Shown here: positions 1 to 5,745 of the stretch, piece after piece
Numbering within the stretch: the stretch's first letter is position 1
Layout: each line of letters begins with the position of its first letter
NCBI GenBank assembly: GCA_030672115.1
Contig: DAOVGZ010000043.1
Span: 1-8,294, forward strand
DNA length: 8,294 bases
DNA from: a bacterium
GTDB lineage: Bacteria > Babelota > Babeliae > Babelales > Vermiphilaceae
Direction of reading: 5' to 3'
Program-made: the position numbers and the translations under genes
Notes under the pieces: model-generated
What the model saw: the letters and a program-made list of their open reading frames with translations, nothing else
Databases searched by the model: none
Told to the model about the DNA's origin: nothing

Positions 1-188
1 GTGGCCTTTTTTGTTTTTAAAGGATGAAAATTAGCTTCTCGGGGCAATTCTTTTTTTGCGAGCAAGATAGGTTGTTTTTCAGGTTTCTTTTCTTTAGTGC
101 AAGATTTTGTAGCAAGAACAACTGAAACAAGAGATGCAAGAGTGAGGCTTCGTACAATCGCGTTGTATTTATGAAATTTTTTATGCAT
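1..188 (-). CDS. Exported protein of unknown function, 3' part outside window
   Basis: This reading frame begins with ATG 3 nt after the stop codon of the hexulose-phosphate-synthase-like gene and stays open to the left edge, giving 62 visible residues. The N-terminus looks like a Sec signal peptide: basic residues at 2-13 (HKKFHKY, R13), a hydrophobic stretch at about 14-26 (SLTLASLVSVVLA), and a plausible signal peptidase I site after V-L-A at residue 26. Cys30 follows, but the residues before it (T-K-S) do not fit a lipobox, so a lipoprotein is unlikely. The mature part seen so far is Lys/Glu/Pro-rich (TKEKKPEKQP). There is no Shine-Dalgarno sequence before the ATG, so translation may be coupled to the upstream gene. 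No family is recognised. The frame and signal peptide are seen directly; export is inferred. Confidence 0.6.
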   Translation of the reverse strand, partial: MHKKFHKYNAIVRSLTLASLVSVVLATKSCTKEKKPEKQPILLAKKELPREANFHPLKTKKA

Positions 189-191
189 TTT

Positions 192-815
192 TTATTTGTT
201 AACCAATTCATAGTAAAATTTAGCTTCTTGTTTTGGGTTTTCTGCAGTAACAATACTTGTGCCAACAACAATGCCGGCAGGTTTAATGTTAATTATATGA
301 TCAACGTTTTCACGTTTTATTTTTGCAGAAATAAAAATTGGAAGTTCTGTGTTTCCGTTTACCATTTCCCAATCATCTAAAAAGAGAAGTTCATCTTTTT
401 CGTCATGTGGTCTATGGAAAATAATAGCATCAACACCTAAATTTTTTGCTTCCATAGCAGATTGTCCTGGAGAGGATGCATCAAGGAGGTCAAGCATTAC
501 CTTCATGCCCATATTGTGTGCGTTGGTGCATACCGAATGAATAACTTGTTTGCCTGCTCCGGCCATAACGGTTATCCAATCAGCTCCAGCTTCAGCAAAA
601 ATAGTGGTGTTAATTTTTGCTCGGTCTGTAATTTTTGAATCAGCTAAAATTGTTTTTTCGGGAAATGCTTTTTTAAATTCTTGAATGGCATGAATTCCGT
701 ATTTATTTATCAAGATTGTTCCAACTTCTATGTTGTCACAAAATTTTTCTATTTGATGAGCTTTTGAAAGAGCTTTTTGTAAATCTGTTACATCAAATGA
801 TATTTGTAGTTTCAT
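192..815 (-). CDS. Hexulose-6-phosphate synthase / 3-keto-L-gulonate-6-P decarboxylase family protein
   Basis: A 207-residue TIM-barrel enzyme of the OMP-decarboxylase suprafamily, full length for hexulose-6-phosphate synthase (HPS, about 210). Visible signatures are D8 on strand 1, E30-V-G-T on strand 2, the metal/catalytic D-x-K-x-x-D motif (D59, K61, D64), G77-A-D-W-I-T-V, D109 on strand 4, H134 on strand 5, and the phosphate-binding V-G-T-S-I at 184-188. HPS makes hexulose 6-phosphate from ribulose 5-phosphate and formaldehyde, or the reverse. The sister family KGPDC decarboxylates 3-keto-L-gulonate 6-phosphate. Asp at 109 is HPS-like (KGPDC has Glu), while H-R-P-H-D at 134-138 is nearer KGPDC's H-R-S-R-D. 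The usual Gly-Gly of strand 7 reads S163-A-K. Family membership is safe; the exact substrate is not. The ATG has AAGGAA about 7 nt upstream. No isomerase (hxlB) or ascorbate-pathway gene is adjacent. Confidence 0.75.
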   Translation of the reverse strand: MKLQISFDVTDLQKALSKAHQIEKFCDNIEVGTILINKYGIHAIQEFKKAFPEKTILADSKITDRAKINTTIFAEAGADWITVMAGAGKQVIHSVCTNAHNMGMKVMLDLLDASSPGQSAMEAKNLGVDAIIFHRPHDEKDELLFLDDWEMVNGNTELPIFISAKIKRENVDHIINIKPAGIVVGTSIVTAENPKQEAKFYYELVNK

Positions 816-857
816 AGGTTTTCCTTTTATTGTATTGATTTCTCAATTTATAAATTT

Positions 858-886
858 AGTATAGCATTGGTTATTTACTTTGAAAA
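858..886 (-). promoter_or_regulatory. Putative sigma-70-type promoter of the HPS-like gene
   Basis: On the minus strand TTTTCA (881-886) and TATACT (858-863) are 17 nt apart. The -10 is preceded by TGC, making an extended -10 element. This predicts a leader of about 35 nt before the ATG at 815. Found by eye; A/T-rich DNA gives chance matches. Confidence 0.45.
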
Positions 887-905
887 AAATAGCCATTATT
901 TATTG

Positions 906-1637
906 TTACGATCCAAGTGTTTTTAGTGAATATTGTTTGTCTTTTACGGTGTATTCTTTTTTTGTAAACGCAAAAAAGCGCTTAAGATTAAGTATATATA
1001 AGCTACTGTTTAATTTATTTATATTTTTTTTAACATAAATGTCTGGAATAATAAGTTGAGCATCTTGTTCAACTAAGGTAATTCCCTCGGGGACAATAAT
1101 ATCTTTTGGTCGAGCAAAAATAACAATAGTATCGAGTGATATATTGTTATCTACAGGAAGAGTATTTTCTTTTACATGCCAGAATTGTAATCCTGTTTCT
1201 TCGTCATTTTTTTGTTTTACCGTATAAAGTTTTGCTGGTACGCCAATTTCAAATTCCCAATGATGGATAGTTTGTTGTCCCATTAAAACAGGATCAATTT
1301 TTTCTGTGATTAAAAGTTTTACTTCTTTGTCTTCTTGGCGGCGCGCAAAGGTTACTTGGCCATTGTCATCAGAAATAGCAAGCTGCCCGCTATAAGTACA
1401 AAATATTCCACTGGCGACTTTTGTTTCTAATATAGACCGAAGAGTGTATTTTGCTAACTTTTTTGGATTTTGTAATTTTTTTGATTTGTGCTCAATTTTC
1501 TCCAAAGAAAGTTTTTTTTGTTTTGTAAAAAGGTGTGGATATGGACGCATAAAAAATGTGACAACATGATCCGCAATTACACTTTGAATTGTCGTTGCTG
1601 TAAGTGTAAAAAAAATAATGGCATTTAAGATTTTCAT
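906..1637 (-). CDS. Exported protein of unknown function (243 aa)
   Basis: Not recognised. The frame is open up to 1691, but the start chosen is the ATG at 1637: it has GGAG 6 nt upstream, and it places a clean signal peptide at the N-terminus, with Lys2, a hydrophobic run at about 3-20 and a V-I-A cleavage site at 20-22. The mature part is about 221 residues. It begins with aromatic-rich sequence (FFMRPYPHLF, 28-37) and a basic stretch (40-64). A likely beta-rich domain follows, with alternating hydrophobic and polar residues at about 74-150 (including SGQLAISDDNGQVTFARR). The C-terminal part holds IVIFARPKDIIVPEG (171-185) and LIIPDIYVKK (195-204). There is a single Cys in the mature part (C80) and no transmembrane segment after the signal peptide. 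It lies divergent from rsmG and 90 nt upstream of the HPS-like gene, which has its own promoter candidate. Probably periplasmic, envelope-associated or secreted. Confidence 0.75.
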   Translation of the reverse strand: MKILNAIIFFTLTATTIQSVIADHVVTFFMRPYPHLFTKQKKLSLEKIEHKSKKLQNPKKLAKYTLRSILETKVASGIFCTYSGQLAISDDNGQVTFARRQEDKEVKLLITEKIDPVLMGQQTIHHWEFEIGVPAKLYTVKQKNDEETGLQFWHVKENTLPVDNNISLDTIVIFARPKDIIVPEGITLVEQDAQLIIPDIYVKKNINKLNSSLYILNLKRFFAFTKKEYTVKDKQYSLKTLGS

Positions 1638-1643
1638 TTTTTG

Positions 1644-1647
1644 CTCC
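1644..1647 (-). promoter_or_regulatory. Ribosome binding site fixing the start at 1637
   Basis: GGAG on the minus strand lies 6 nt before the ATG at 1637. The longer in-frame start at 1691 has no comparable site and would bury the signal peptide behind 18 polar residues. Confidence 0.7.
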
Positions 1648-1662
1648 AGGTTTGATAGTGCG

Positions 1663-1691
1663 CTTATATTTTTGCGCAACATAGGGTACAA
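1663..1691 (-). promoter_or_regulatory. Putative promoter of the exported-protein gene
   Basis: On the minus strand TTGTAC (1686-1691) and TATAAG (1663-1668) are separated by 17 nt, predicting a leader of about 20 nt. The -10 matches the consensus at 5 of 6 bases and the -35 at only 3 of 6. Found by eye. Confidence 0.35.
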
Positions 1692-1753
1692 TCAAAGACT
1701 ACGTACACTTATTTTTACCGTAGCATAGTAAGTTTTTGAAAATCCACAGTTTA

Positions 1754-1758
1754 AAGGG
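1754..1758 (+). promoter_or_regulatory. Ribosome binding site for the TTG start of rsmG
   Basis: AAGGG ends 6 nt before the TTG at 1765. The alternative GTG at 1771 would be 12 nt away, which is too far, so TTG is the preferred start. Confidence 0.6.
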
Positions 1759-1764
1759 TCGGTT

Positions 1765-2418
1765 TTGGATGTGAAAGAACAATTTGGAAAAGAGTTCAGT
1801 AAAGAGTGGGCTCGTTTTATAAAAAAAGAACAACTTAGTGAAAAACAAACTGAACAGTTCTTGCAATATATGATCATGCTTGATAAAGAACGAAGAAAAA
1901 TTAATGTAACAACAATCACTGATCCACAAGATGTTGTTGCGTATCATTTTCGTGATTCGTTGCGCTTGAGAGATTTTTTTAATGTAGAAGAACTTAAAAC
2001 AATTTGTGATATTGGAACGGGTGGCGGGTTTCCTGGTATACCATTAAAAATTTTATTTCCGCATCTCGCTCTTGTTTTAATTGAAGTAAACAACAAAAAA
2101 GTTCGTTTTTTGCAAGATGTTATTCAAAAATTAGAGCTTAAAGATTGTGAAATTTCTACGCTTGACTGGAGAACTTTTTTAAGAAAGACGTCTTATAAAA
2201 TAGATTTGTTTTGTGCTCGCGCTTTATTGCATTCAGAAGAATTGATAAGAATGTTTAAGCCAAGCTGCCCGTATAAAGATGCAGATCTTGTCTATTGGGC
2301 TACAAAACTGTGGCGTCCAGAAAAAAAAGTAGAACCTTTTTTTAAGCGAGAATATTATTATACTGTTGGTGATAAACGAAGAAAACTTGTTGCGTTTGGA
2401 ATAAAAAAATCTACATAA
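1765..2418 (+). CDS. rsmG: 16S rRNA (guanine-527-N7)-methyltransferase RsmG (GidB)
   Basis: A 217-residue class I SAM-dependent methyltransferase, close to the usual 205-240. RsmG methylates N7 of G527 in the 530 loop of 16S rRNA, in the cytoplasm. An N-terminal helical region (about 1-60) ends in H61-F-R-D-S-L, the family's conserved D-S-L segment. The SAM-binding glycine loop is D82-I-G-T-G-G-G-F-P-G-I-P-L, which is diagnostic for RsmG. Next come the acidic ribose-binding strand end (L105-I-E-V) with the K-x-x-F-L helix (112-116), and C150-A-R-A, matching the family's S/C-R-A motif. The end, R205-R-K-L-V-A-F-G-I-K, fits the usual C-terminal strand. Residues 165-200 diverge from the typical pattern, where L-x-A-M-K-G is expected and L-V-Y-W-A-T-K is seen. 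The start is TTG, chosen by its Shine-Dalgarno spacing. Transcribed alone, with a hairpin at its stop. Confidence 0.93.
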   Translation: MDVKEQFGKEFSKEWARFIKKEQLSEKQTEQFLQYMIMLDKERRKINVTTITDPQDVVAYHFRDSLRLRDFFNVEELKTICDIGTGGGFPGIPLKILFPHLALVLIEVNNKKVRFLQDVIQKLELKDCEISTLDWRTFLRKTSYKIDLFCARALLHSEELIRMFKPSCPYKDADLVYWATKLWRPEKKVEPFFKREYYYTVGDKRRKLVAFGIKKST

Positions 2419-2450
2419 GTAAACTTACAGTTTACTTTCTTTATTTCTTT
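2417..2450 (+). terminator. Probable rho-independent terminator of rsmG
   Basis: An 8-bp inverted repeat, AAGTAAAC (2417-2424) and GTTTACTT (2430-2437), encloses a 5-nt loop and is followed by a T-rich tract. The left arm begins inside the TAA stop codon. The stem is A/T-rich (two G-C pairs), so it may be weak and allow read-through into the transporter operon. Confidence 0.5.
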
Positions 2451-2459
2451 ATTTATACC
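2431..2459 (+). promoter_or_regulatory. Possible promoter of the MATE-gatC-gatA unit
   Basis: TTTACT (2431-2436) and TATACC (2454-2459) are 17 nt apart; each matches consensus at 4 of 6 bases. The -35 lies in the right arm of the rsmG hairpin. Predicted leader is about 50 nt. Weak call in A/T-rich DNA. Confidence 0.3.
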
Positions 2460-2503
2460 TTAGGGGTCGAACTTTAAAACCGTTAATGTTCTGTGTATTT
2501 TAC

Positions 2504-2508
2504 AGGAG
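2504..2508 (+). promoter_or_regulatory. Ribosome binding site fixing the MATE start at 2517
   Basis: AGGAG lies 8 nt before the ATG at 2517. An in-frame GTG at 2493 would extend the protein by 8 residues, but the ribosome binding site would then fall inside the coding region. Confidence 0.75.
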
Positions 2509-2516
2509 AGGCAACG

Positions 2517-3917
2517 ATGAAAAAGGGATTATGGTCCAGCTACTTTTCAGGAATTCAAGATAATGAGCATGGAGAGAGTTATGGAAAAATTTTTAAATAT
2601 TTTTTGCCAGAATTTGTAACCGCTCTTGTGCTTTATTCTCTTTTATATTTGTTAGATGCATATTTTATTGCAGATTTAAAATCAACATCAATGTATGCAA
2701 CTCTTGGTGTTACCAATACACTTTTACATTTCCTTGTGAAAATTGCAGAAGGATTGTCTGTTGGTGCTATTGTTTTGACGGGGCGGCACAATGGTGCACA
2801 GCGGTATGAAGAGGCGGGACGCTCGTTTGTTGATGCTTTCTGGGCAACATTTTTGAGTGGAGCTGTTATAGCTTCCTTTCTTTATTTTTGTGCTGACTGG
2901 ATTTATATATTTTATGGTGTTCCTAAAGACATGGTTTCTATGGGGACATCATTTTTACGTATAAGGGCAATAGGCATATTTTTTATGTTTATGTATTTTG
3001 CTTTTATTGGTTTTTTACGGGGGGTGAAAAACACTCGAACTCCAATGAAAATCTTTCTTGTTGGTGCCGTTGTTTTTATCTTTTTTGATTATGCTCTGAT
3101 TTTTGGAAAGTTTGGTTTTCCTGAAATGCAGTTGAGTGGATCTGCTATGGCTTCTGTTTTGCAATATGCTTTTATGCTTGTTATATCGATTGTTTATATT
3201 GTCACTGATAAGCGGTATAGAAAATATGGAATACAACTGTTTTCAGTTTTTTCTAGTGGTTCACAGTTAAAAAGATTAATTCAGCTTAGCTGGCGAATAA
3301 TGGTTGATAAAGCAACTATTGCGGGTTCGTACATTTGGCTAGGTGCAATGATCGCTCCTATGGGTAAATATGGGTTGGCAACATTTTCTGTTGTTAAAGA
3401 TTTAGAAAGACTTGCATTGTTGCCTGCAGTTGCTTTTGCTCAAGTTATCACGTTTTTGGTGAGCAATGATTATGACAAAAAAAATTGGATTGGCATTAAA
3501 ACAAATGTAAAAAAGATAGTGTTTTTGGCATCGATGATTGTATTTGCGATATTAATTGTTTTGAGTTTATGGCCACATTATTTTGTATCTTTTTTTGATA
3601 AGAAGGGTGATTTCTCTTGGTTAGCAGCACGGGTTTTGCCTTTACTGAGTGTACTTGTCTTCTTTGATGTGCTACAATTGATACTTGCCGGTGCAATGCG
3701 CGGGGCCTCGAATGTAAAGACTGTTATGAAGACGCGCCTTGTGGTTTGTATTGGATATTTTGTACCGGTTTCATATATTTTCTCCGTGGCACCCATCCAA
3801 AATCCGGTTCTGAAATTCACTCTGATATATGGTTCTTTTTATGTTGGAAACGCATTAATGAGCTTGGCATATATTAATCGATTTCGAGGACAGGAGTGGA
3901 AAAAACAAGCAAATTAG
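2517..3917 (+). CDS. MATE-family (MOP superfamily) multidrug/efflux transporter
   Basis: A 466-residue polytopic membrane protein, the usual length for MATE exporters, with about 12 predicted hydrophobic segments. The family's two-fold repeat is visible. The first half carries the loop R168-G-V-K-N-T-R-T-P-M after a hydrophobic segment, then a helix with F-D-Y-A-L-I-F-G (190-197) and L-S-G-S-A-M-A-S (206-213), equivalent to the usual N-x-x-L-D-x-x-L-I-F-G and G-x-x-G-A-A-x-A-T. The second half repeats the loop as G392-A-M-R-G-A-S-N-V-K-T. MATE proteins export cationic drugs or metabolites using H+ or Na+ gradients; the substrate here cannot be told from sequence. The N-terminal 25 residues are soluble and lack a signal peptide. 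The gene ends 12 nt before gatC, so the three genes are probably one transcript, though a functional tie to tRNA amidation is not evident. Confidence 0.88.
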   Translation: MKKGLWSSYFSGIQDNEHGESYGKIFKYFLPEFVTALVLYSLLYLLDAYFIADLKSTSMYATLGVTNTLLHFLVKIAEGLSVGAIVLTGRHNGAQRYEEAGRSFVDAFWATFLSGAVIASFLYFCADWIYIFYGVPKDMVSMGTSFLRIRAIGIFFMFMYFAFIGFLRGVKNTRTPMKIFLVGAVVFIFFDYALIFGKFGFPEMQLSGSAMASVLQYAFMLVISIVYIVTDKRYRKYGIQLFSVFSSGSQLKRLIQLSWRIMVDKATIAGSYIWLGAMIAPMGKYGLATFSVVKDLERLALLPAVAFAQVITFLVSNDYDKKNWIGIKTNVKKIVFLASMIVFAILIVLSLWPHYFVSFFDKKGDFSWLAARVLPLLSVLVFFDVLQLILAGAMRGASNVKTVMKTRLVVCIGYFVPVSYIFSVAPIQNPVLKFTLIYGSFYVGNALMSLAYINRFRGQEWKKQAN

Positions 3918-3929
3918 AGAAAGGAATCG

Positions 3930-4214
3930 ATGATAAAAATATCTAAAGAAGAAGTTCTAAAAATAGCAGAAATTTCGCATATTTCTTTGCGTGAAGATGA
4001 AATTGAACCAATGATGAAACATTTACAAGATGTTTTATCTTATGCAGAATGTGTTCAAGAAATAGCTGCAGATATTGAAGAACCACTAATTAAAAGCGTC
4101 AATGTTTTCCGAGAAGATGTTGCCGTACAAATAAATCCAGAAAAAATTTTGAGTCAAGCGCCTGAACGGGAAGAAAACTACTTTGTGGTTCCGGCTATTA
4201 TAGAAAACAAATAG
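3930..4214 (+). CDS. gatC: Asp-tRNA(Asn)/Glu-tRNA(Gln) amidotransferase subunit C
   Basis: A 94-residue protein, standard length for GatC. It begins I-S-K-E-E-V-x-x-I-A-E-I-S (4-16), has the family pattern S-L-R-E-D-E-I-E-P (20-28), and contains the conserved N-V-F-R-E-D (58-63) and A-P-E-R-E-E-N-Y-F-V-V-P (77-88) motifs. GatC wraps around the GatA/GatB interface and stabilises the GatCAB complex, which amidates misacylated Glu-tRNA(Gln) and/or Asp-tRNA(Asn). Its presence implies that the organism lacks, or does not rely only on, glutaminyl- or asparaginyl-tRNA synthetase. AAGGA lies just before the ATG. It is followed 8 nt later by gatA. Confidence 0.95.
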   Translation: MIKISKEEVLKIAEISHISLREDEIEPMMKHLQDVLSYAECVQEIAADIEEPLIKSVNVFREDVAVQINPEKILSQAPEREENYFVVPAIIENK

Positions 4215-4217
4215 GAG
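4213..4217 (+). promoter_or_regulatory. gatA ribosome binding site overlapping the gatC stop codon
   Basis: AGGAG shares its first two bases with the TAG stop of gatC and ends 5 nt before the gatA ATG. This layout favours translational coupling of the two subunits. Confidence 0.7.
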
Positions 4218-4222
4218 CTTGC

Positions 4223-5671
4223 ATGAACTCTTTATCATTCGCAACCATTACTGAATTAAAGGCAAAATTAAATAACCAAGAAATTTATGTAGATGAGTTG
4301 CTCGACTTTTTTTTAAAACGATTTCAAGAATATGATTCAAAAATTGATTCTGCGCTTGAAGTGTTTGATAAACAATCTATTTTAGAACAATTTCGTGCGC
4401 AAGGAACTCCAATTTCAGGAATTCCAGGATTAATCAAAGATAATATTTGCCAAGAAGGAAGAATTACTTCTTGTGCTTCAAAAATTTTACAAAATTATAA
4501 AGCAACTTATGACGCATCTGTGATTAAACGGCTAAAACGTTTTGGTGCTTTACCAATTGGTAGAGCCAACATGGATGAATTTGGGATGGGAAGTTCTACT
4601 GAGACATCAGCATTTAAAAAAACAAGAAACCCTTGGAATTTTGAGTGTGTACCTGGTGGTTCTAGTGGTGGATCGGCCGCAGCTGTTGCTGCAGGTTTAG
4701 TTCCATGGGCACTAGGATCTGACACTGGTGCTTCAGTTCGTCAGCCAGCTTCATTTTGTGGAGTTGTAGGTTTAAAACCAACCTATGGTCTTGTTCCTCG
4801 ATATGGTTTAGTTGCTTATGGTTCGTCTCTCGATCAAGTTGGTGTGCTGACTCGTTCTGTTTATGACAGTGCGTTAGTTTTTTCTTCTATCGCTGGTTAT
4901 GATTTGCATGATTCTTCTAGTTTAAATGCTAGAAAAAAAGATTATACCCAACATATTACAGGAAAACTAAATGAAGGTTTACGTATTGGTGTTGTTGATA
5001 ATTCACTCACCGCAGATGGTATGGATCCTGAAGTTGTAGCAGCTGTTGAGCAAGCAATAGAAGTTCTTGAAAAATCAGGTGCAAAAATTAAACGAGTTGA
5101 GTTGCCGACACTTGAATATAGTGCTGCGGCTTATTTTGTTATTAGTCGTGCTGAAGCAGCTTCTAATTTGGCTCGTTTTGATGGTGTACGTTATGGTATG
5201 CGAAATGAAGAAGCTGAAAAATTAACTGCGATGTATCTAAATACTCGTCATGACGGTTTTGGTGATGAAGTTAAAACTCGTATCTTAGTTGGTAATTATG
5301 TGCTTTCTGCTGGTCATGCCGGGCAGTTTTATGAAAACGCAAAACGAGTTCAACGTTTAATTCGTTCAGAATTTAAAACAATGTTTAATGATGTTGATCT
5401 TCTTATTATGCCAACAGCTCCAGCGGCGGCATTTAAAATTGGTGCGTTTGATACGGATAAGTTGCAAATGGACTTGCAAGATTACTTTACGTGTCCTATG
5501 AACTTAGCTGGTATTCCTGCAATTTCTATTCCTTGTGGCATGACAAAAGATAATATGCCAATTGGTTTTCAAATTATTGGACCACACCTTTCAGAAGGGT
5601 TAATTTTCCAAACAGCTCATGTTTACGAACAACAAACCCAGTGGCACACAATGCATCCCAAAGGATTTTAA
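4223..5671 (+). CDS. gatA: Asp-tRNA(Asn)/Glu-tRNA(Gln) amidotransferase subunit A (amidase)
   Basis: A 482-residue amidase-signature protein, full length for GatA. GatA hydrolyses glutamine and passes the ammonia to GatB for amidation of misacylated tRNA. The Ser-cisSer-Lys catalytic set is complete: K72 in G-L-I-K-D-N, cis-Ser S147 in P-G-G-S-S-G-G-S, and nucleophile S171 in G-S-D-T-G-A-S-V-R-Q-P-A. Other GatA landmarks are G-R-A-N-M-D-E-F-G-M-G-S-S (113-125), G-L-K-P-T-Y-G-L-V-P-R-Y-G (183-195), R-I-L-V-G-N-Y (353-359), the D-L-L-I-M-P-T-A-P strand (392-400) and P-M-N-L-A-G-I-P-A-I-S-I-P (425-437). One oddity is Ala170 where the family usually has Gly just before the nucleophile. Last gene of the plus-strand unit; gatB is absent from the window. 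Confidence 0.96.
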   Translation: MNSLSFATITELKAKLNNQEIYVDELLDFFLKRFQEYDSKIDSALEVFDKQSILEQFRAQGTPISGIPGLIKDNICQEGRITSCASKILQNYKATYDASVIKRLKRFGALPIGRANMDEFGMGSSTETSAFKKTRNPWNFECVPGGSSGGSAAAVAAGLVPWALGSDTGASVRQPASFCGVVGLKPTYGLVPRYGLVAYGSSLDQVGVLTRSVYDSALVFSSIAGYDLHDSSSLNARKKDYTQHITGKLNEGLRIGVVDNSLTADGMDPEVVAAVEQAIEVLEKSGAKIKRVELPTLEYSAAAYFVISRAEAASNLARFDGVRYGMRNEEAEKLTAMYLNTRHDGFGDEVKTRILVGNYVLSAGHAGQFYENAKRVQRLIRSEFKTMFNDVDLLIMPTAPAAAFKIGAFDTDKLQMDLQDYFTCPMNLAGIPAISIPCGMTKDNMPIGFQIIGPHLSEGLIFQTAHVYEQQTQWHTMHPKGF

Positions 5672-5697
5672 ATTTGTAAGATTTTTTAAAAATAAAT

Positions 5698-5735
5698 AAA
5701 AAAAAAGAGTCGCAACATCGCGACTCTTTTTTTTT
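5698..5735. terminator. Strong bidirectional rho-independent terminator between gatA and the convergent FBPase gene
   Basis: A perfect 7-bp G/C-containing stem, GAGTCGC (5707-5713) and GCGACTC (5720-5726), surrounds a 6-nt loop (AACATC). It is flanked by nine A on the left and nine T on the right, extending the stem to 16 bp. Because the A and T runs are symmetric it should stop transcription of gatA on the plus strand and of the FBP aldolase/phosphatase gene (stop at 5746) on the minus strand. Confidence 0.95.
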
Positions 5736-5745
5736 GTCTAAAAAG

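Noticed and set aside
24..188. Lipoprotein assignment for the left-edge exported protein
   Set aside because: Cys30 is present, but T-K-S before it does not match the lipobox, which needs a small residue at -1 and usually Leu at -3.
17..271. 84-codon frame on the minus strand
   Set aside because: It overlaps both the HPS-like gene end and the better-supported exported-protein start in another frame, and has no ribosome binding site or domain.
1638..1691. N-terminal extension of the 243-aa exported protein
   Set aside because: The extra 18 residues would sit before the signal peptide, and the upstream ATG lacks a Shine-Dalgarno sequence, whereas the one at 1637 has GGAG at 6 nt.
3496..3820. 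Minus-strand frames inside the MATE gene
   Set aside because: Antisense to a clear membrane protein, with no ribosome binding site or recognisable product.
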